Below, piece after piece: positions 42,455 to 53,104 of a stretch of 64,000 nt of DNA. The notes beneath the pieces are model-generated. The model was not told the DNA's origin, made no database searches, and saw only the letters and a list, made by a program, of their open reading frames with translations. The DNA is from Prorocentrum cordatum. Its lineage: Eukaryota > Sar > Dinophyceae > Prorocentrales > Prorocentraceae. Where the stretch lies: NCBI GenBank assembly GCA_963575745.1, contig CAUYUJ010022407.1:35001-99000 (forward strand). Reading direction: 5' to 3'. A program made the translations under genes and the position numbers. Positions within the stretch are counted from its first letter, which is position 1, and each line of letters starts with the position of its first letter.

Positions 42455-42638
42455 CAGACCCCTTCGGGCCAGGAAAAGGTCCCGACGGGAGGTCTTTTGT
42501 CATTTTTTGCCTCTGGGGGCCCTCACCAGGCCTCGGGGCCGTGAGAAAACAACTCAGGATGAAAAAACCGGTCCCGCGGAATTGGTCCGGACGTTTGGGG
42601 TTTCGCGTTATGGACAATCATGGCGTCGGGGGTCTGGG
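42455..42638 (+). mobile_element. Family D element, copy D7
   Basis: CAGACCCCTTCGGGCC, CCCGACGGGAGG, GGGGGCCCTCACCAGGCCTC, ATGGCGTCGGGGGTCTGG. It lies 10 bp upstream of A13. Confidence 0.85.
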
Positions 42639-42647
42639 TAGAGTTAA

Positions 42648-42804
42648 GTCGGGCAGATGTCTTCCTACAGGAGGAATGTCCAAGAACAGGGGAAATAAAA
42701 GTCTGGTGACGACTTGTCGTGCTCCTCTGACTCGTTTTGCTTCTTCTTCGGACTGCCTGTTAGTTGATTTCCAGAGTCCGCCCCGCAGGAGGCCATGCCC
42801 GACC
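42648..42804 (+). mobile_element. Family A TIR element, copy A13
   Basis: Left TTAAGTCGGGCAGATGTCTT, right CCCGCAGGAGGCCATGCCCG. Core AGTCTGGTGACGAC, pyrimidine-rich 3' half (CTCCTCTGACTCGTTTTGCT). Confidence 0.85.
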
Positions 42805-42929
42805 CAAGGGTACAGTCAAGACGCTGAAAAAGAAGGAGCAGTCTGGCTTCGCCAGGGGCTCGACGCTCCTCGGGTTCCTCCGGTGCTGCTCCTCCTTGCC
42901 CTCCTGGGGCACGGAGGCCGGCGATTGTC

Positions 42930-43065
42930 GAATGAATTATTTGGTAAATTGGTTCAGTCTTCGTCGCCCGCCCTTCGCCGTGTGAATGGCGCTTGGGTGA
43001 TTCGTGCTGACGAGAAGGCTGACTTTTTGCGTCGTCGTTTAAGGATCGCTGGCATGTCCCGACGC
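42930..43065 (+). pseudogene. LINE-like coding fragment
   Basis: The + strand frame reads RRLSNELFGKLVQSSSPALR, RVNGAWVIRADEKADFLRRR, LRIAGMS. NGAWVIRADEKADFL resembles the segment that precedes the RT domain in non-LTR elements. It breaks off into GC-rich sequence on both sides. The assignment is by general resemblance only. Confidence 0.3.
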
Positions 43066-43272
43066 TGCAGGACAACAATTTTTTCTGCACGGGGCCCGAG
43101 GGGGGGCTCCGCTCCTCCTGTGGCGTTCCTGCCCTCCGCGGCCCGACCGCGGAGGGCACTGGGGCCCCCTGCCGAGGCCGCCGAGGGCCTCCAGAGGCAG
43201 GCCTCTCCGGGAGCGCGGGGAGAGCGCCCGCCGCCGCCTCGGGAGGCCGCCCCCCTTCGCGCCTACCCTTGG

Positions 43273-43464
43273 GTCGGGCCTGTCCCCCCCCCTACAGGGG
43301 GATTTTTTCGGCGAAAAATGAAGAGTACTCCAAACAGAATCAAAGAGTAGTCCAAACATACTCTGGGGACGGTTTTTCTGGTATTGTTTTACCTTTTTGG
43401 TGTATATGTTTCGGGTATTTTTTATTTTTCGTCGAACATCCTTCTGTAGGGGGACACGCCCGAC
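43273..43464 (+). mobile_element. Family A TIR element, copy A14
   Basis: Left GTCGGGCCTGTCCCCCCCCC then TACAGGGGGATTTTTTCG. Right CTGTAGGGGGACACGCCCGA. Longer core (192 bp total) with ACTCTGGGGACGG and a long T-rich half. Shares the GGGGATYTTTCG-type ends with A15. Confidence 0.85.
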
Positions 43465-43522
43465 ATGAGCCTGCCCAGGTGCCCAGGCGCCCTCAAGCAG
43501 TGACAGAAACCACGACGGCTGT

Positions 43523-43738
43523 GCTGCTCCAGCCTGCTTTAGCCTTGATCACCGATCACCAAAAAGACTGTCGAGCACCAGAAAAGTACCCCCAAACCCG
43601 AGGGTTCTCATGTGTCGGACCCTGGGAGACACTCGTCCGACACTGTTCCGACACTCTTTCGACACTCTTTCGACACTATTCCGGGTGCTCGACATTATTT
43701 CTGGGATGTGGTCCTTAAGTACGATGGTAGCAACATTA
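43523..43738 (+). mobile_element. Family E element, copy E3
   Basis: CTCCAGCCTGCTTTAGCCTT, TGTCGAGCACCAGAAAAGTA, CATGTGTCGGACCCTGGGAG, ACACTCGTCCGACACTG, GGGTGCTCGACATTATTTCT. Confidence 0.8.
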
Positions 43739-43895
43739 CACGACGGGAGGCTCTTCGCTATTTTCGGCCTCCGGGGGGCCCTCGCATGGCATCGGGGCCG
43801 TCGAGAAACGACCCAGGATGAAAAACCGGTCCTGGGGAATGGGTCTGGAATTCTGAGGGTCGCGTCAAGGAACAACATGGCGTCGGGGGTCTGGG
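43735..43895 (+). mobile_element. Family D element, copy D8
   Basis: CACGACGGGAGGCTCTTCGC, CCCTCGCATGGCATCGGGGC, CAGGATGAAAAACCGGTCCT, ATGGCGTCGGGGGTCTGGG. It abuts E3; the left end is missing. Confidence 0.75.
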
Positions 43896-43962
43896 AGGAG
43901 GGCAAGGTCCCCAGTACGGGTGCCGCCGCCCAAGCGAGGAAGAACAAGCTTCATAGACATGC

Positions 43963-44095
43963 AGTGGAGGCCCATGCCAAGAGACGCCCTGCTCGCCTCC
44001 AGGGTGCCCTGGGCTTCTTGGGTTTCGATGGTTTTGCCATGGAGAGCGCGATGCTCCCACACCAAAAATCAATGGACGTCCTGGGGTCTCAGGGG
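43963..44095 (+). repeat. Family K repeat, copy K2
   Basis: GTGGAGGCCCATGCCAAGAG, GCCTCCAGGGTGCCCTGGGC, CACCAAAAATCAATGGACGT. Partner of K1. Confidence 0.75.
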
Positions 44096-44136
44096 GGGGG
44101 TTCTTGTGGAAGGCTTCTCGTGGTCGAGCTCCCACT

Positions 44137-44298
44137 GTATGACCTGTCGGAGCTCCGCGGAGATTTCTCGGGTCGGCGCTGGGACCCCCCCGGCGCCGCC
44201 TCTGGCGCCGCCCGTGGCGCGCCCCGCGCGCCAGGGAGGGGGTCCAGCACCGACCCCGGCACTCCGCGCGGACCTCCGAAAGCTTGTGCTTGCGCCGC
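44137..44298 (+). mobile_element. Family C hairpin element, copy C8
   Basis: GTCGGAGCTCCGCGGAGATT, TCGGGTCGGCGCTGGGACCC, GGCGCCGCCTCTGGCGCCGC, GGGGTCCAGCACCGACCC, CGCGCGGACCTCCGAAAGCT. Confidence 0.75.
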
Positions 44299-44328
44299 TT
44301 TGGGTTTCGCCTTCCCACCCCAGCTTTA

Positions 44329-44508
44329 GTCGGGCCTGTCCCCCTACAGAGGGATCTTCGACGGAAAAAAAAATACCAAGAATCATCAAAAAATAATACA
44401 AAAATAGTCTGGGGACTATTTTTTGTATTTTTTTGTTGCCTTTGGGGGCATTTTGGGGGTATTTTTTATCTTTCGTCGAAAATCCCCCTGTAGGGGGACA
44501 CGCCCGAC
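44329..44508 (+). mobile_element. Family A TIR element, copy A15
   Basis: Left TTAGTCGGGCCTGTCCCCCT, right CCTGTAGGGGGACACGCCCG. Core AAAAATAGTCTGGGGACTAT and a T/G-rich half. Confidence 0.85.
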
Positions 44509-45145
44509 ACAACCCCAGCTCTGTGTTCGCCCTTCCGGGCCTCCCGGGAGGCCCGCGCCGCCACGGCGGTACGGGTCCGCCTCGAAGTCCCGGCCGGAGG
44601 GCGCCCTTGGGAGGGGTCCCGGGAGCGCAGTCGAAGCCGATGGTGAGGACGGGTCGCCTTCCAGAGGTTACCCTTTGCATCCCTGCCTCCTCCGGGGGGC
44701 ACACGCGAGCCCTACCCCTAGCCCCGCACGATTTCTGAGGGGGAGGGTGGGGTTCACATGTGGCCCCCTATCCTCGGTCCGTCCCCAGCCCCTTTCGACG
44801 GCCAGCCCCGGTCGAAACAGCTTCCACACGGGCTTCCAAGGGGGCTCGCACCCCCTATCGCGCATGCTTCCCATCGGTTCTGGCAGTAGCGGTGTCGGTA
44901 TCCGATGGTGCCCCGAGGACACGGACATCAGGGTGCTGGACCCGAACGAGGCTGCGGCGGCGGCGGCGGCGAGGGCGGCGGCGTCACGCAGAGGAGGCAG
45001 AGACACACCGAGGCCACGGCCTGTCCCTCGTCGCCACGGCTGGATTCGCCTCGACGTCCCGACCCCATCCAGGAGGCCTCGGGCTGCCCATCGAGGAGGC
45101 CTCTAGCTACCCAAGCCTCGTGCTCGCCTCTGTTGGACCTCCTGG
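44509..45145. other. Unassigned spacer upstream of the helicase gene
   Basis: GC-rich. TCGCCACGGCTGGATTCGCC TCGACGTC near 45029 recurs as GAGCGGCTGGAGTCGCC TCGACGTC near 45163, a direct duplication just before the gene. No dinoflagellate promoter element can be identified. Confidence 0.35.
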
Positions 45146-45823
45146 GTGGCCCTCGCCGCCACGAGCGGCTGGAGTCGCCTCGACGTCTCGAGCAGAACGC
45201 GCCCAGCAGAGGCCCCGGGCGAGGAGCGGTGCGGCTTTTTTTTATTCCCCCCGCGGACGGCGACCGCACGCGACGACGACGACGAGGATGGCGACGACGG
45301 CGGCGGCGGCGGACGACGGCGGCCTCCACATCGGCGGCGCTGGCGGCGAAAAGCGGAGCCAGCGCAGGTCCCAGTCGAGCCGGAGATCTACACCTCGTTC
45401 GACCAGTGCGTGCAGTTCCCAGGGCCGGTCGTCGCCGAGCTCAGGAAGGCGGGGTTCCCCGGACCGTCGCAGATTCAGGGTTACGCGTGGCCGCTGGCCC
45501 TGCAGGGCAAGGACGTGATCGGTATTGCGGCGACGGGCAGCGGCAAGACTCTGGCGTTCCTGCTTCCCTCCTTCTGCGTGTTCTTCGAGAGCGGCCACCA
45601 GCCCCTGCAGGACGGCGTGGGGCTGCTCGTGATGTCTCCGACACGCGAGCTTGCGCAGCAGATCGAGGTAGAGGCAAACCGGTTCGGAAAGTGCATAGGC
45701 ATATCTGTGGTCTCGATGTACGGCGGGGCACCAAAGTGGGAGCAGGTCCAGGCGTACAAGAGGGGCGTCCATGCGATCATCGCATGCCCCGGCCGTCTCA
45801 ATGATTGCTTGGAGGGTGGGCAG
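45146..45823 (+). CDS. DEAD-box RNA helicase (DBP2/DDX5-type), exon 1
   Basis: N-terminal half of the RecA1 domain of an ATP-dependent RNA helicase. In this frame: an acidic/Gly/Arg-rich N-terminus (residues 1-75), Phe and Q-motif region (GFPGPSQIQGYAWPL, 103-117), motif I ATGSGKT (129-135), motif Ia PTRELAQQ (165-172), GG (193-194) and motif Ib as CPGR where TPGR is usual (214-217), then DCLEGGQ. Family members unwind or remodel RNA in splicing, ribosome biogenesis and mRNP assembly. The start is uncertain: 45146 is the only in-frame ATG; a better-looking ATG at 45287 is in another frame. The end CAG/GTGAGC is a good donor, but its phase does not fit the nearest acceptor at 53398, so the true junction may lie a little downstream (the read-through VSVDRV also fits the family) or use another acceptor. 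Confidence 0.85.
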
Positions 45824-46055
45824 GTGAGCGTTGATCGAGTTGCGCTGTCGCGCGTATTCGCCATCACGAACAGGGAAGGGCGCACATCAGCGATGTGGCG
45901 TGGCACCAGGGTGGCCCTGCGTGCTTCTGCCGGTGTTTCTTGCGGGCTAGTTTGTGAAGCTCTCCTGATCCTCTGTGGGACCGGTGGATGGTTCCTGCAA
46001 CCGTCTTTCTTGGGGCCATCTTGTGAGACGGGTCCACAGGGAGGGGAGGGAAGGA

Positions 46056-46440
46056 GAAGGAGTATGGAGGACGAGAGCGAGAAGGGGAGGAGAAAGGGGC
46101 AAGGAGGAGCAGGAGCAGGAGAAGGAGGAGGAGGAGGAGGAGGAGGAGGAGGGAGGATAAGAAGCATGAGCGAGGAGGAGGAGGCGGGAGGAGGACGAGC
46201 AGGAGGATGGAGGAGGAGGAGGAGGAGGTAGGATGGAGGGAGAGGCACAATGAGGAGGAGGAGGAGGAGGAGGACGAGGACGAGGAGGAGGAGGAGGACG
46301 AGGAGGAGTTAGAGGAGGAGCAGGATTGAGGAGGCATGAGGGAGAGGCGGGAGTGAGGGAGGAGGAGGAGGAAGAGCAGCGAGCAGGAGGCTGGAGGAGG
46401 ATGAGGGAAGGAGGAGGAGGGAGGGATGGAGGAGCATGAG
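46056..46440. repeat. GGA-rich block, left copy flanking the LINE
   Basis: Contains AGGTAGGATGGAGGGAGAGG, CACAATGAGGAGGAGG, GGAGTGAGGGAGGAGGAGG and CAGGAGGCTGGAGGAGGAT in order. The same words in the same order occur at 53105-53340. Confidence 0.9.
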
Positions 46441-46495
46441 CATGAGCATGACCATATGACAAAGTCAACCAATACCACATGAGCTTAAATGCACC

Positions 46496-48472
46496 TTAAA
46501 TTACGCCCCTGGGACGTCGGGATGCTTGCTCTGCACGGCTGAGGACCTTCGGCCACAGCCCTCGAGAGATTCGGTCTAAATATTCAATCCCAGACGAGGT
46601 TAGCTTACGGAGGCAGGGCTGACCAAGCTTGAGAATTTGATTAGCACCGAAGCCAGCACAATCACGGCAATACCATAACTTTAATGGGCCATGAAATTGC
46701 ATATTATGGGATTCATGAACGCACCCCCCCGCTATGTGGAGGGGGGCCTGGGGAGGCTTAAACCAACGCACCCCGTTATAATGGATAGGCTGAAAACACT
46801 GAGTTAACCTCCATTCAACAGTGGTGGCTCTGGAGGCTGACCCTCCACATCTCGTGCAACCCCGCCCCGTGTCATCCAGACAGTGGGAGGAGGAGAAGAG
46901 GGAGCACGAAGCAGCAGAAGGAGGGACGACGACGGGGGAGGACGATGGTTTCTCCCGCGGAGCCTTGCCCTCCGCGTTCATCGCATCCAGCGTCGACCTC
47001 AGGATCCTCATTCTGACCAGCCGCGCACGTCTCTCGTGCATCAGCACTCGGTGTCGGACGGGGACGGGCAGCCTGGCCTCCGTAGCCGCCCATCCCGCCA
47101 CCTCATCAACCACACTATTGCCCGTGATCATCCACCTCGGCGCTCGCTGCAGCACCACGTCTCGTCCCGTCAGGTGGGAGTTGACGAAGAAGACGCTGAT
47201 GCTGCGCTCAGGTGCGGCGGCCAAGAGCTGGCCAAGACGGGCCCACAAATCACCATCGGGCCCTGATGGGGCCAGAAACTTCTGCTCGAACCAGCCCTGC
47301 ACGACCGACTCACAGTCAGACACGAAGATGATCGCACCGACTGTGCACCACACTGCCAGGAGGAGGGCACGGAGTTCTCCCCGAGCGACCACCTGGCGAG
47401 GCCCAGCGAGGGGGCCCCTCACGGTGGTCTGCAGCTCCACCGACGGCTCCAGCTGGGTGAAGACCGCAATGCCCAAGCCCACTCTGCGGAAGGCCGAGCT
47501 GCTGGTGTCGGCGCCGCCGCTGGCATCGCCAAACACCAGCAGCAGCTCCTCCACGGTGCCGCCGCCCAGGAAGCCCTCGGCCACGTCGTTGTTGGTCGTC
47601 GTCGTCCAGCACTCCTCGGACGGGGGAGGTGGTACCTCCGTCCAAGGCTGAGGCATCAGGCCTCGTAGCCAAAACGCCTCGTCGGCGTCAGATTGAACCA
47701 GCGCCTGCGAAACCAACTCCTCGGACTCGGTATATGCAGAACTACCCGTGTTGCATTCACATTCCCAGACTCTGTGCTTCAACGTCTCGGCGTTCTTGCC
47801 ACAACGTCCACACAGCTCAGGACCACGATACTTGGGCATCTCCGCTTTGCGCCTGGCTCTGGGCCAGACACCACCGACTGCACACGAAACCATGACTTCC
47901 CCCAGTCGGTGCCCGATCACTGGGACTGCCGAGAGCTGATCGATAAGAAGGCGATAAGAACGACAGTCAACTCCCCGTTCGAGGCCCCCTCCAGCATAGT
48001 GACGGCTCGCTCCCACCCACAGGCGAGTCCGAAGCGTATCAGCGAAATCTGCCAAAAAGCCATCGTGCCTGTCGAGCGCGTCGATGCCGCTGTACATGCT
48101 GTCGTCGAAGCGCCACTGGTCACCCTCGAACGGGTGAGGCGATGGGATGGTCCACCCCGTTGCCTCTTGTACTCCCCATCCTGCTTCTAGCAGGTGCAGG
48201 ACCACGGCCGACAAAGGGCCGCGATCATGACGAGAACGCTGCTCTGGAGGTAGGTGCATCATGTGCTGGGACACTGAAGTCCAAGCCTGCTGGATGCCCT
48301 TCCTCATGTCAGGATGCTCGCGCCACGACCGCAACCAGAGATCTAAACATTCCACAGGTAGTTTGATGTCAGGGTCGTGATCACCTGCACGCAGCGCCAA
48401 GAGGGTGGTGAGGCACCTTCCTTTTGTCGCCGCAGCGCAGGACATGCCAAGCTTCCGCCTGGCTTGGGTCAT
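46496..48472 (-). pseudogene. LINE ORF2, C-terminal part: knuckle and RNase H
   Basis: 658 codons. A Cys-x2-Cys-x8-His-x4-Cys knuckle (C221, C224, H233, C238; CGRCGKNAETLKHRVWEC) precedes an RNase H domain with D316 (LLLVFGDASGG), E366 (VVARGELRAL), D386 (IIFVSDCES) and D456 (GNSVVDEVAGWAA), so all four catalytic acidic residues are kept. RNase H removes RNA from the RNA-DNA hybrid during target-primed reverse transcription. Two more Cys pairs (CTRCGG, CRDCAG) lie in the C-terminal 130 residues. The frame starts at 48472 by overlapping the stop of the preceding segment (ATGA), which marks a frameshift and is not a real start. Confidence 0.8.
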
Positions 48473-49089
48473 GCGCGCGCCAAACGTACCAAAAATCTGA
48501 TGGCCGTAAACACCTGCTGCCTGTAAACCTTGTTGTTTTTTTTTTCCAACCGTCGCGTGATGGAATACTTCTTTGACGTAAAAGCAAAACGTCGGATCTT
48601 AGCACTCATACCCTTGCTTTTCCTGTCACGTTTAGCCCGCGTCTGTCGTGCCAACCGTGCGCCACAAGAGAGATCCACACCAAGATATCCAGCCTGCAAC
48701 TTAGGAAGTACTGTATAACCTGCACGTCGCACTGCCCGTGAAATCCACTCGGCATCGTGCAGCTTGGTGCAGACGATGACTGACTTGGGCGAGACGGTCA
48801 ACTTCTGCGCCTTCAGTGCCCTGCAGGTGGCAATCAAACATGCTGCCATCTTGATGCGAAGATATTTTCTCGAGCCTCTCATAAACTGCGATAAATCGTC
48901 GATCCAAATACGATGGCTAAGCCTCGGGTGGGCCACCGTGATCTTGGAGAGGACATGGTGCGTCAGGCATCGCCCGAAGCGAGTCCCAGAGCGGAGACCC
49001 TGGACTATGCTCCGAGTAGGTTGGAATGGCTGAGAGAAGGCTCCCAGCTGTCCCAACGCGCGCATGGCGACGCACATCAGCAGCTCCAA
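48469..49089 (-). pseudogene. LINE ORF2, second half of reverse transcriptase
   Basis: Contains RT motif B (SIVQGLRSGTRFGRCL) and motif C as IWIDDLSQ (IDD in place of the more common ADD or YADD). Basic region near the end (RAKRDRKSKG). It ends at 48469 where the frame shifts to the RNase H segment. It joins upstream to the 48917-51109 segment by another shift near 49090-49130. Confidence 0.8.
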
Positions 49090-51109
49090 CTGAAGAACTC
49101 GAGTTGGGAAGGACAGATTGAGAGCACCAACGTGCGAGACCTGTCCACTCTATGGAATCGTAGAACGACTGGATGTCCATCAATCCCTCTGCACAAGGTA
49201 TCTTCAACTGATGCGATACTTCCTCTTGTACCGCGCGTGCGAAGGCTTCTCTCAAACAAGAATTGCCACGTATAGCCGCATCCCAGTGCTGCTCGGTGGA
49301 AGTGGACCATGTACGTACAAGAGGTTCTCGTATCATGCTCCGTACTCGCCCAAGCATTGCCACTAATCCGATTATTCGATCTCCCGAAACCTTTTTCGGC
49401 AACATCCGCCCGATAATAAGTGAAACTTGTCCTGGCCAACACCCGTATTGTTCACAAGCTTCGAAAAGGATTGCCAATTCTGCCAACGCCGAATCAGGTA
49501 ATCTTTCGAAGTCCGCGGGGGTCATCATATCAACTCCAAGGCCAGCCCTGGCCTTCATCTGTCGAAGCGCACGTCGGATCTCAGAGACCGAAATCATGGG
49601 CAAAACCTCGTCCACCGCCACTTGGTGAACATAATGAAATGCATTCAGAACTTCTTCTTCATTCAAGACCGACGGCGACCAGAGAGAGTGCCAATGCTTC
49701 GACTTCGCGTCGATGATATCCTTGGGATGGTATAACACTTGGTCGCCATGTTCATAGTCAAGCCCTGGAAGTGCCTGCCCGTGAAGAGACTTATGCAAGG
49801 TACCTAAGGACTCCGACTGCACGAAGAACTCCTTGAACTCCGCAATCGAACCACTGACTGCCCGTCTCTGTGCACGGTTCATGACACGACGTGAGATATT
49901 CTCATAATTCTGCAAAATTGGAAGAGAGCGGGTGCCAGCTGTCCTGATGATCGTGATCCACTCGTCCCACGGCGGGTCCTTGGCGGCGATCAGAACCTTG
50001 GCCACCCCTTCTGGCCTATCATCGAGATGCCGATGACAGGTTTGAAGATTGCGTTCCAGCTGCTTGGCTCCATTCCCTCTGGAGCGATGAAGTGCGATGG
50101 CATTTAAGAGAGTGTGGAGTTGGGCCCACCAAGCGCTCACTCGGTCACGGAGCGGAGTGGCCCTGCTTGTCCCAGGCATCTTGACTGTCTGCACTGTGAA
50201 TCTGGCCCCTTGAGCTCGAGCTGGCCCAGGAGGGACAGGCGCATTATGATGAGCAGACATACAGCGTTCAACAGACGACACCCATGATGCATATAACCCA
50301 GATATCACTGCCAGGTGTGCTGGCTTGAGCCGAAAGGCTACGGACTGATGGAAAGCAGGAGCAAGGGACTCGAGCGAGAAACCACCAGGCGTGAAACCCA
50401 CAGCTCTTCGACATTCATCCCACAACCCAGGAGGTATGGCAAAGGACGGCTCCTGGTTAGTGGGGGAGGCTCCACCGTGCAACACACCCTGACTAGAGGT
50501 TTCCTGGGAATCCAAGGCTGGTGGCTCAGACGGAGACGCGGGATGGCCAATCGTGTCCGAAGGTCCTTCGGGCATACTGGCAAGGTCGGGACCCGCCCCT
50601 TGCGAAGCAACACTAGGACCACCGCGCCCCAAGCCCCCAGCCACAGTGGGATCCCCAGGAGAAACCGACGAATTCGAAAAGGCTTGGCACACCGACAAAT
50701 CCGAGCAAAAGTTGAGCTCCTGAGCCCAGGGGTCTTCCTCGTCGGGCCATTCATCAAACTCGATTTCTAAACTAACAGTTCCTGGCACCCTATCCCCCGC
50801 GGGCGGAGAGGCGTTTTCCCCTTCCTCATCCTCGGCGGGGGTCGCACGCTGGGATTGCTCACAACAATCACTGAACAGGTTATTGAATTTATCAGCTCGG
50901 GAGGCTACGGCTAACTGATGCTGCACACTCCTCTTAGCTTTGGCAACGCTGGATTTGGAGCCAGGAGTAGGCTCCACCCTGGGCCTGGGAACCTGAGGGA
51001 GTTTCCCATGCAGTTCTAAAACACGAGTGAGCAGTTGCTCTCCAGAGCTCCGAAAAACTAAATCCAACCCGATGTGGGGTTCCCATGGGACCTGCAAGAC
51101 TGGATTCAC
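48917..51109 (-). pseudogene. LINE ORF2, linker and first half of reverse transcriptase
   Basis: 730-codon frame. N-terminal linker VPWEPHIGLDLVF is typical of the stretch after the endonuclease. A long low-similarity region with an acidic/Pro patch follows. The RT begins with SEIRRALRQMKARAGLGVDM, then GLVAMLGRVRSMIREPLVRTW, and reaches motif A, GLMDIQSFYDSIEW, near residue 645. The last 70 residues are out of frame with the RT. Lower GC than the surroundings. Confidence 0.8.
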
Positions 51110-51114
51110 GCTGA

Positions 51115-51741
51115 CTATGAACGGTCGTGCGGCTTTACTACAGAGAACGTAGTCAATGTGAGTGCCCGATCCAAGGTTACATGTTGCTGAATATCGGCCG
51201 AAACAATCACTGCTGACAAACGTTCAACTATGCCTGAGCGCGAGAGGGCGGCTGGGCTCATATTGAAGTCGCCCACGACCACCCAGGGCAACTGCAGCGC
51301 CCACAGCAACCCCAGCAGGCGGTTGAACCTGCCGAGGCTCGCGCCGTGCAGCCCCACGTTGCTGTGCCCGTAGAAGACCACGATCACCAGCGAGAAGCCG
51401 ACGAAGTGGACAACCTGCGCCATGAAGCCGTCGTACGAGTTCCCGTGACCAGGAGCAGCCAGCTTGCCCCGTGCTGCATGAGCTGCTCCCAACCTGTGTG
51501 TCTGCAAATGTCCTTGTGAAAGAAGCCACTCACCTCCCTCATTGGCGTGCTCGGTCTGCTGGGCTGCAACTCGCCGCGAGGTGGGGCGAGCAGCGTTGGC
51601 GAAAAGCCGAAGCCCTGCACCTCTAGCTTTACTGTCGTAAGACCGCAACACTGACTCGGAGTGGACGTGAGTCTCGGCGATCGCGAAAAAGTCGTAAGTC
51701 TTGGTCTGCGAGGTGATCCACGACCAAGACTTCTCCCCCAT
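51115..51741 (-). pseudogene. LINE ORF2, AP-type endonuclease domain
   Basis: FFAIAETHVH carries the catalytic Glu-Thr-His of the exonuclease-endonuclease-phosphatase fold, and LPWVVVGDFNMSP the GDFN motif. The terminal S-D-H region is disrupted at the frame end (VVKPHDRS then stop). The enzyme would nick target DNA to prime reverse transcription. The N-terminus may extend upstream in other frames toward 51870. Confidence 0.75.
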
Positions 51742-51870
51742 GCAAGTGATATTGGAATAAAAGAGTCGCGTCGTAGCACTCTCCCCTGCAGGCGCCGCCG
51801 CAGCGGCACTCGGTGAGGCAGCACAGGTGGGGTCCGCCCCTTGCGTATCCTCCTGCGCTGCCGTGGCTAG

Positions 51871-52974
51871 TCAAGCCGCGACGGCAGGGTCCTTGCCCTT
51901 GCCTTTGGTGGCTGCCGCCTGCGCCGCCGCCTCCAGCTTCGCCGCCGACAGCCGCTGCGCCTCAGCCGCTATCTTGGCCTCCTCCTGAGCGTTCGCGGCG
52001 TCCTGGGCCGCCTTGGCTGCCTGGGCCGCCGCGGGGTCGGCGCCCTCAGCGCCGGCGGCCGCCGTCGGGGGCTTGGCCTCACCGCCGCCGCCTTCGGCCG
52101 CTCCACCGTCGGCTCCTCGTCGCTTCTTGGCCGTGCGCTTCTCCACGTCACTGCGAAGCTGCTGCAACTGGTCGAGCCACTTGCGCACCTCCGCCTCCTT
52201 TGTCTCCATGGCTCCTGCTGCCTGCTCGAGGTCGGTCTTGATCGTACGAAGAGCTTCCTTCTCGGCAGGCTCGCAGTCGAGGGACTCGATGTTCGCGAAG
52301 AACTCCTTGTCCCAGGTGCACTGGAATATCGGCTTCGGAGCCGTACTATCCTGGGCCCCCTCGGAGGTCTCACCCTGGCCCTTCACGCCCTCGGCGTGGG
52401 CTAGGGCCTGGGTGGCAGCGCGCCGCGCAGCCTGCGCGCGCGCAACCTCCTGGGCTGCCATGCTCTCCTTCTTTTCTGCCAGCGCCAACTGCGTCCGCAG
52501 CCTGACCACATTCGCCGCCAGCTGCCCATGGCGGTGGTCGGCATCGCGGAACGCACTGTCGGCGCGCCGCAGGGCCTCCACGGGGGTGACTGTACCCTCG
52601 TCTCCTGCGGCGTCCTTTTCCAACTGTTGAATCTGCTTCTGAAGACTGTCCTTCAACTGGGCATCGTCGCTGGCCTGCAACGCGAGCTGGAGGTGCTCAG
52701 TCACTGCTGCCATGCCACGCATGTTGCCCTTGCTGCCTGTCGAAGGTGAAGCCGAACGAAGGATACCCTTGGGCTGCAGCAAGTTGCCCGAGCCATCGTT
52801 CACGAAGCTCACCTTCTTCTTACCCTTGTCACGAGAAGCACTCCTCTTCGGCTGATATGGAACCACCTTCTCGCCGCAGTGCGCACACATGTTGTCGCTC
52901 CGCCGCAGCACGTCGTTGCACTCGCAGCGTAGGCAGCCTGCGCACCGCGTCCAAGCCCTGGATGCCGTAGCCAT
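51871..52974 (-). CDS. LINE ORF1, gag-like protein with zinc ribbon and coiled coil
   Basis: Start chosen at the ATG at 52974 (MATASRAWTRCAGCLRCECN), because the 73 codons upstream are repeat-derived Ser runs. 367 residues. N-terminal cysteines CAGCLRCEC...MCAHC suggest a zinc ribbon. A Lys-rich stretch (KRSASRDKGKKKVSF) follows, then about 200 residues of Ala/Gln/Glu/Lys-rich, probably coiled-coil sequence (LQKQIQQLEKDAAGD). The C-terminus is Ala-rich. It is presumed to bind the element's RNA. No homology to a named ORF1 family is claimed. The frame is intact, unlike ORF2. Confidence 0.65.
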   Translation of the reverse strand: MATASRAWTRCAGCLRCECNDVLRRSDNMCAHCGEKVVPYQPKRSASRDKGKKKVSFVNDGSGNLLQPKGILRSASPSTGSKGNMRGMAAVTEHLQLALQASDDAQLKDSLQKQIQQLEKDAAGDEGTVTPVEALRRADSAFRDADHRHGQLAANVVRLRTQLALAEKKESMAAQEVARAQAARRAATQALAHAEGVKGQGETSEGAQDSTAPKPIFQCTWDKEFFANIESLDCEPAEKEALRTIKTDLEQAAGAMETKEAEVRKWLDQLQQLRSDVEKRTAKKRRGADGGAAEGGGGEAKPPTAAAGAEGADPAAAQAAKAAQDAANAQEEAKIAAEAQRLSAAKLEAAAQAAATKGKGKDPAVAA

Positions 52975-53104
52975 TGCTGAAATCCTCTGTTTTCGTCGGC
53001 GCTCAAACAATCCTGCTGAGGTGTTCGGGCGCGGTCCCCCAAGTGCCGCGTGAAGGCACAGAGGCACCTGAACTCTCTGCCAAAATGGTCGGGGCCCAGA
53101 TGTT

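Noticed and set aside
45287-45420. ATG at 45287 (MATTAAAADDGGLHIGG) as the helicase start
   Set aside because: It is out of frame with the Q-motif frame. It would need an extra intron or frameshift, so the in-frame 45146 ATG was kept with stated doubt.
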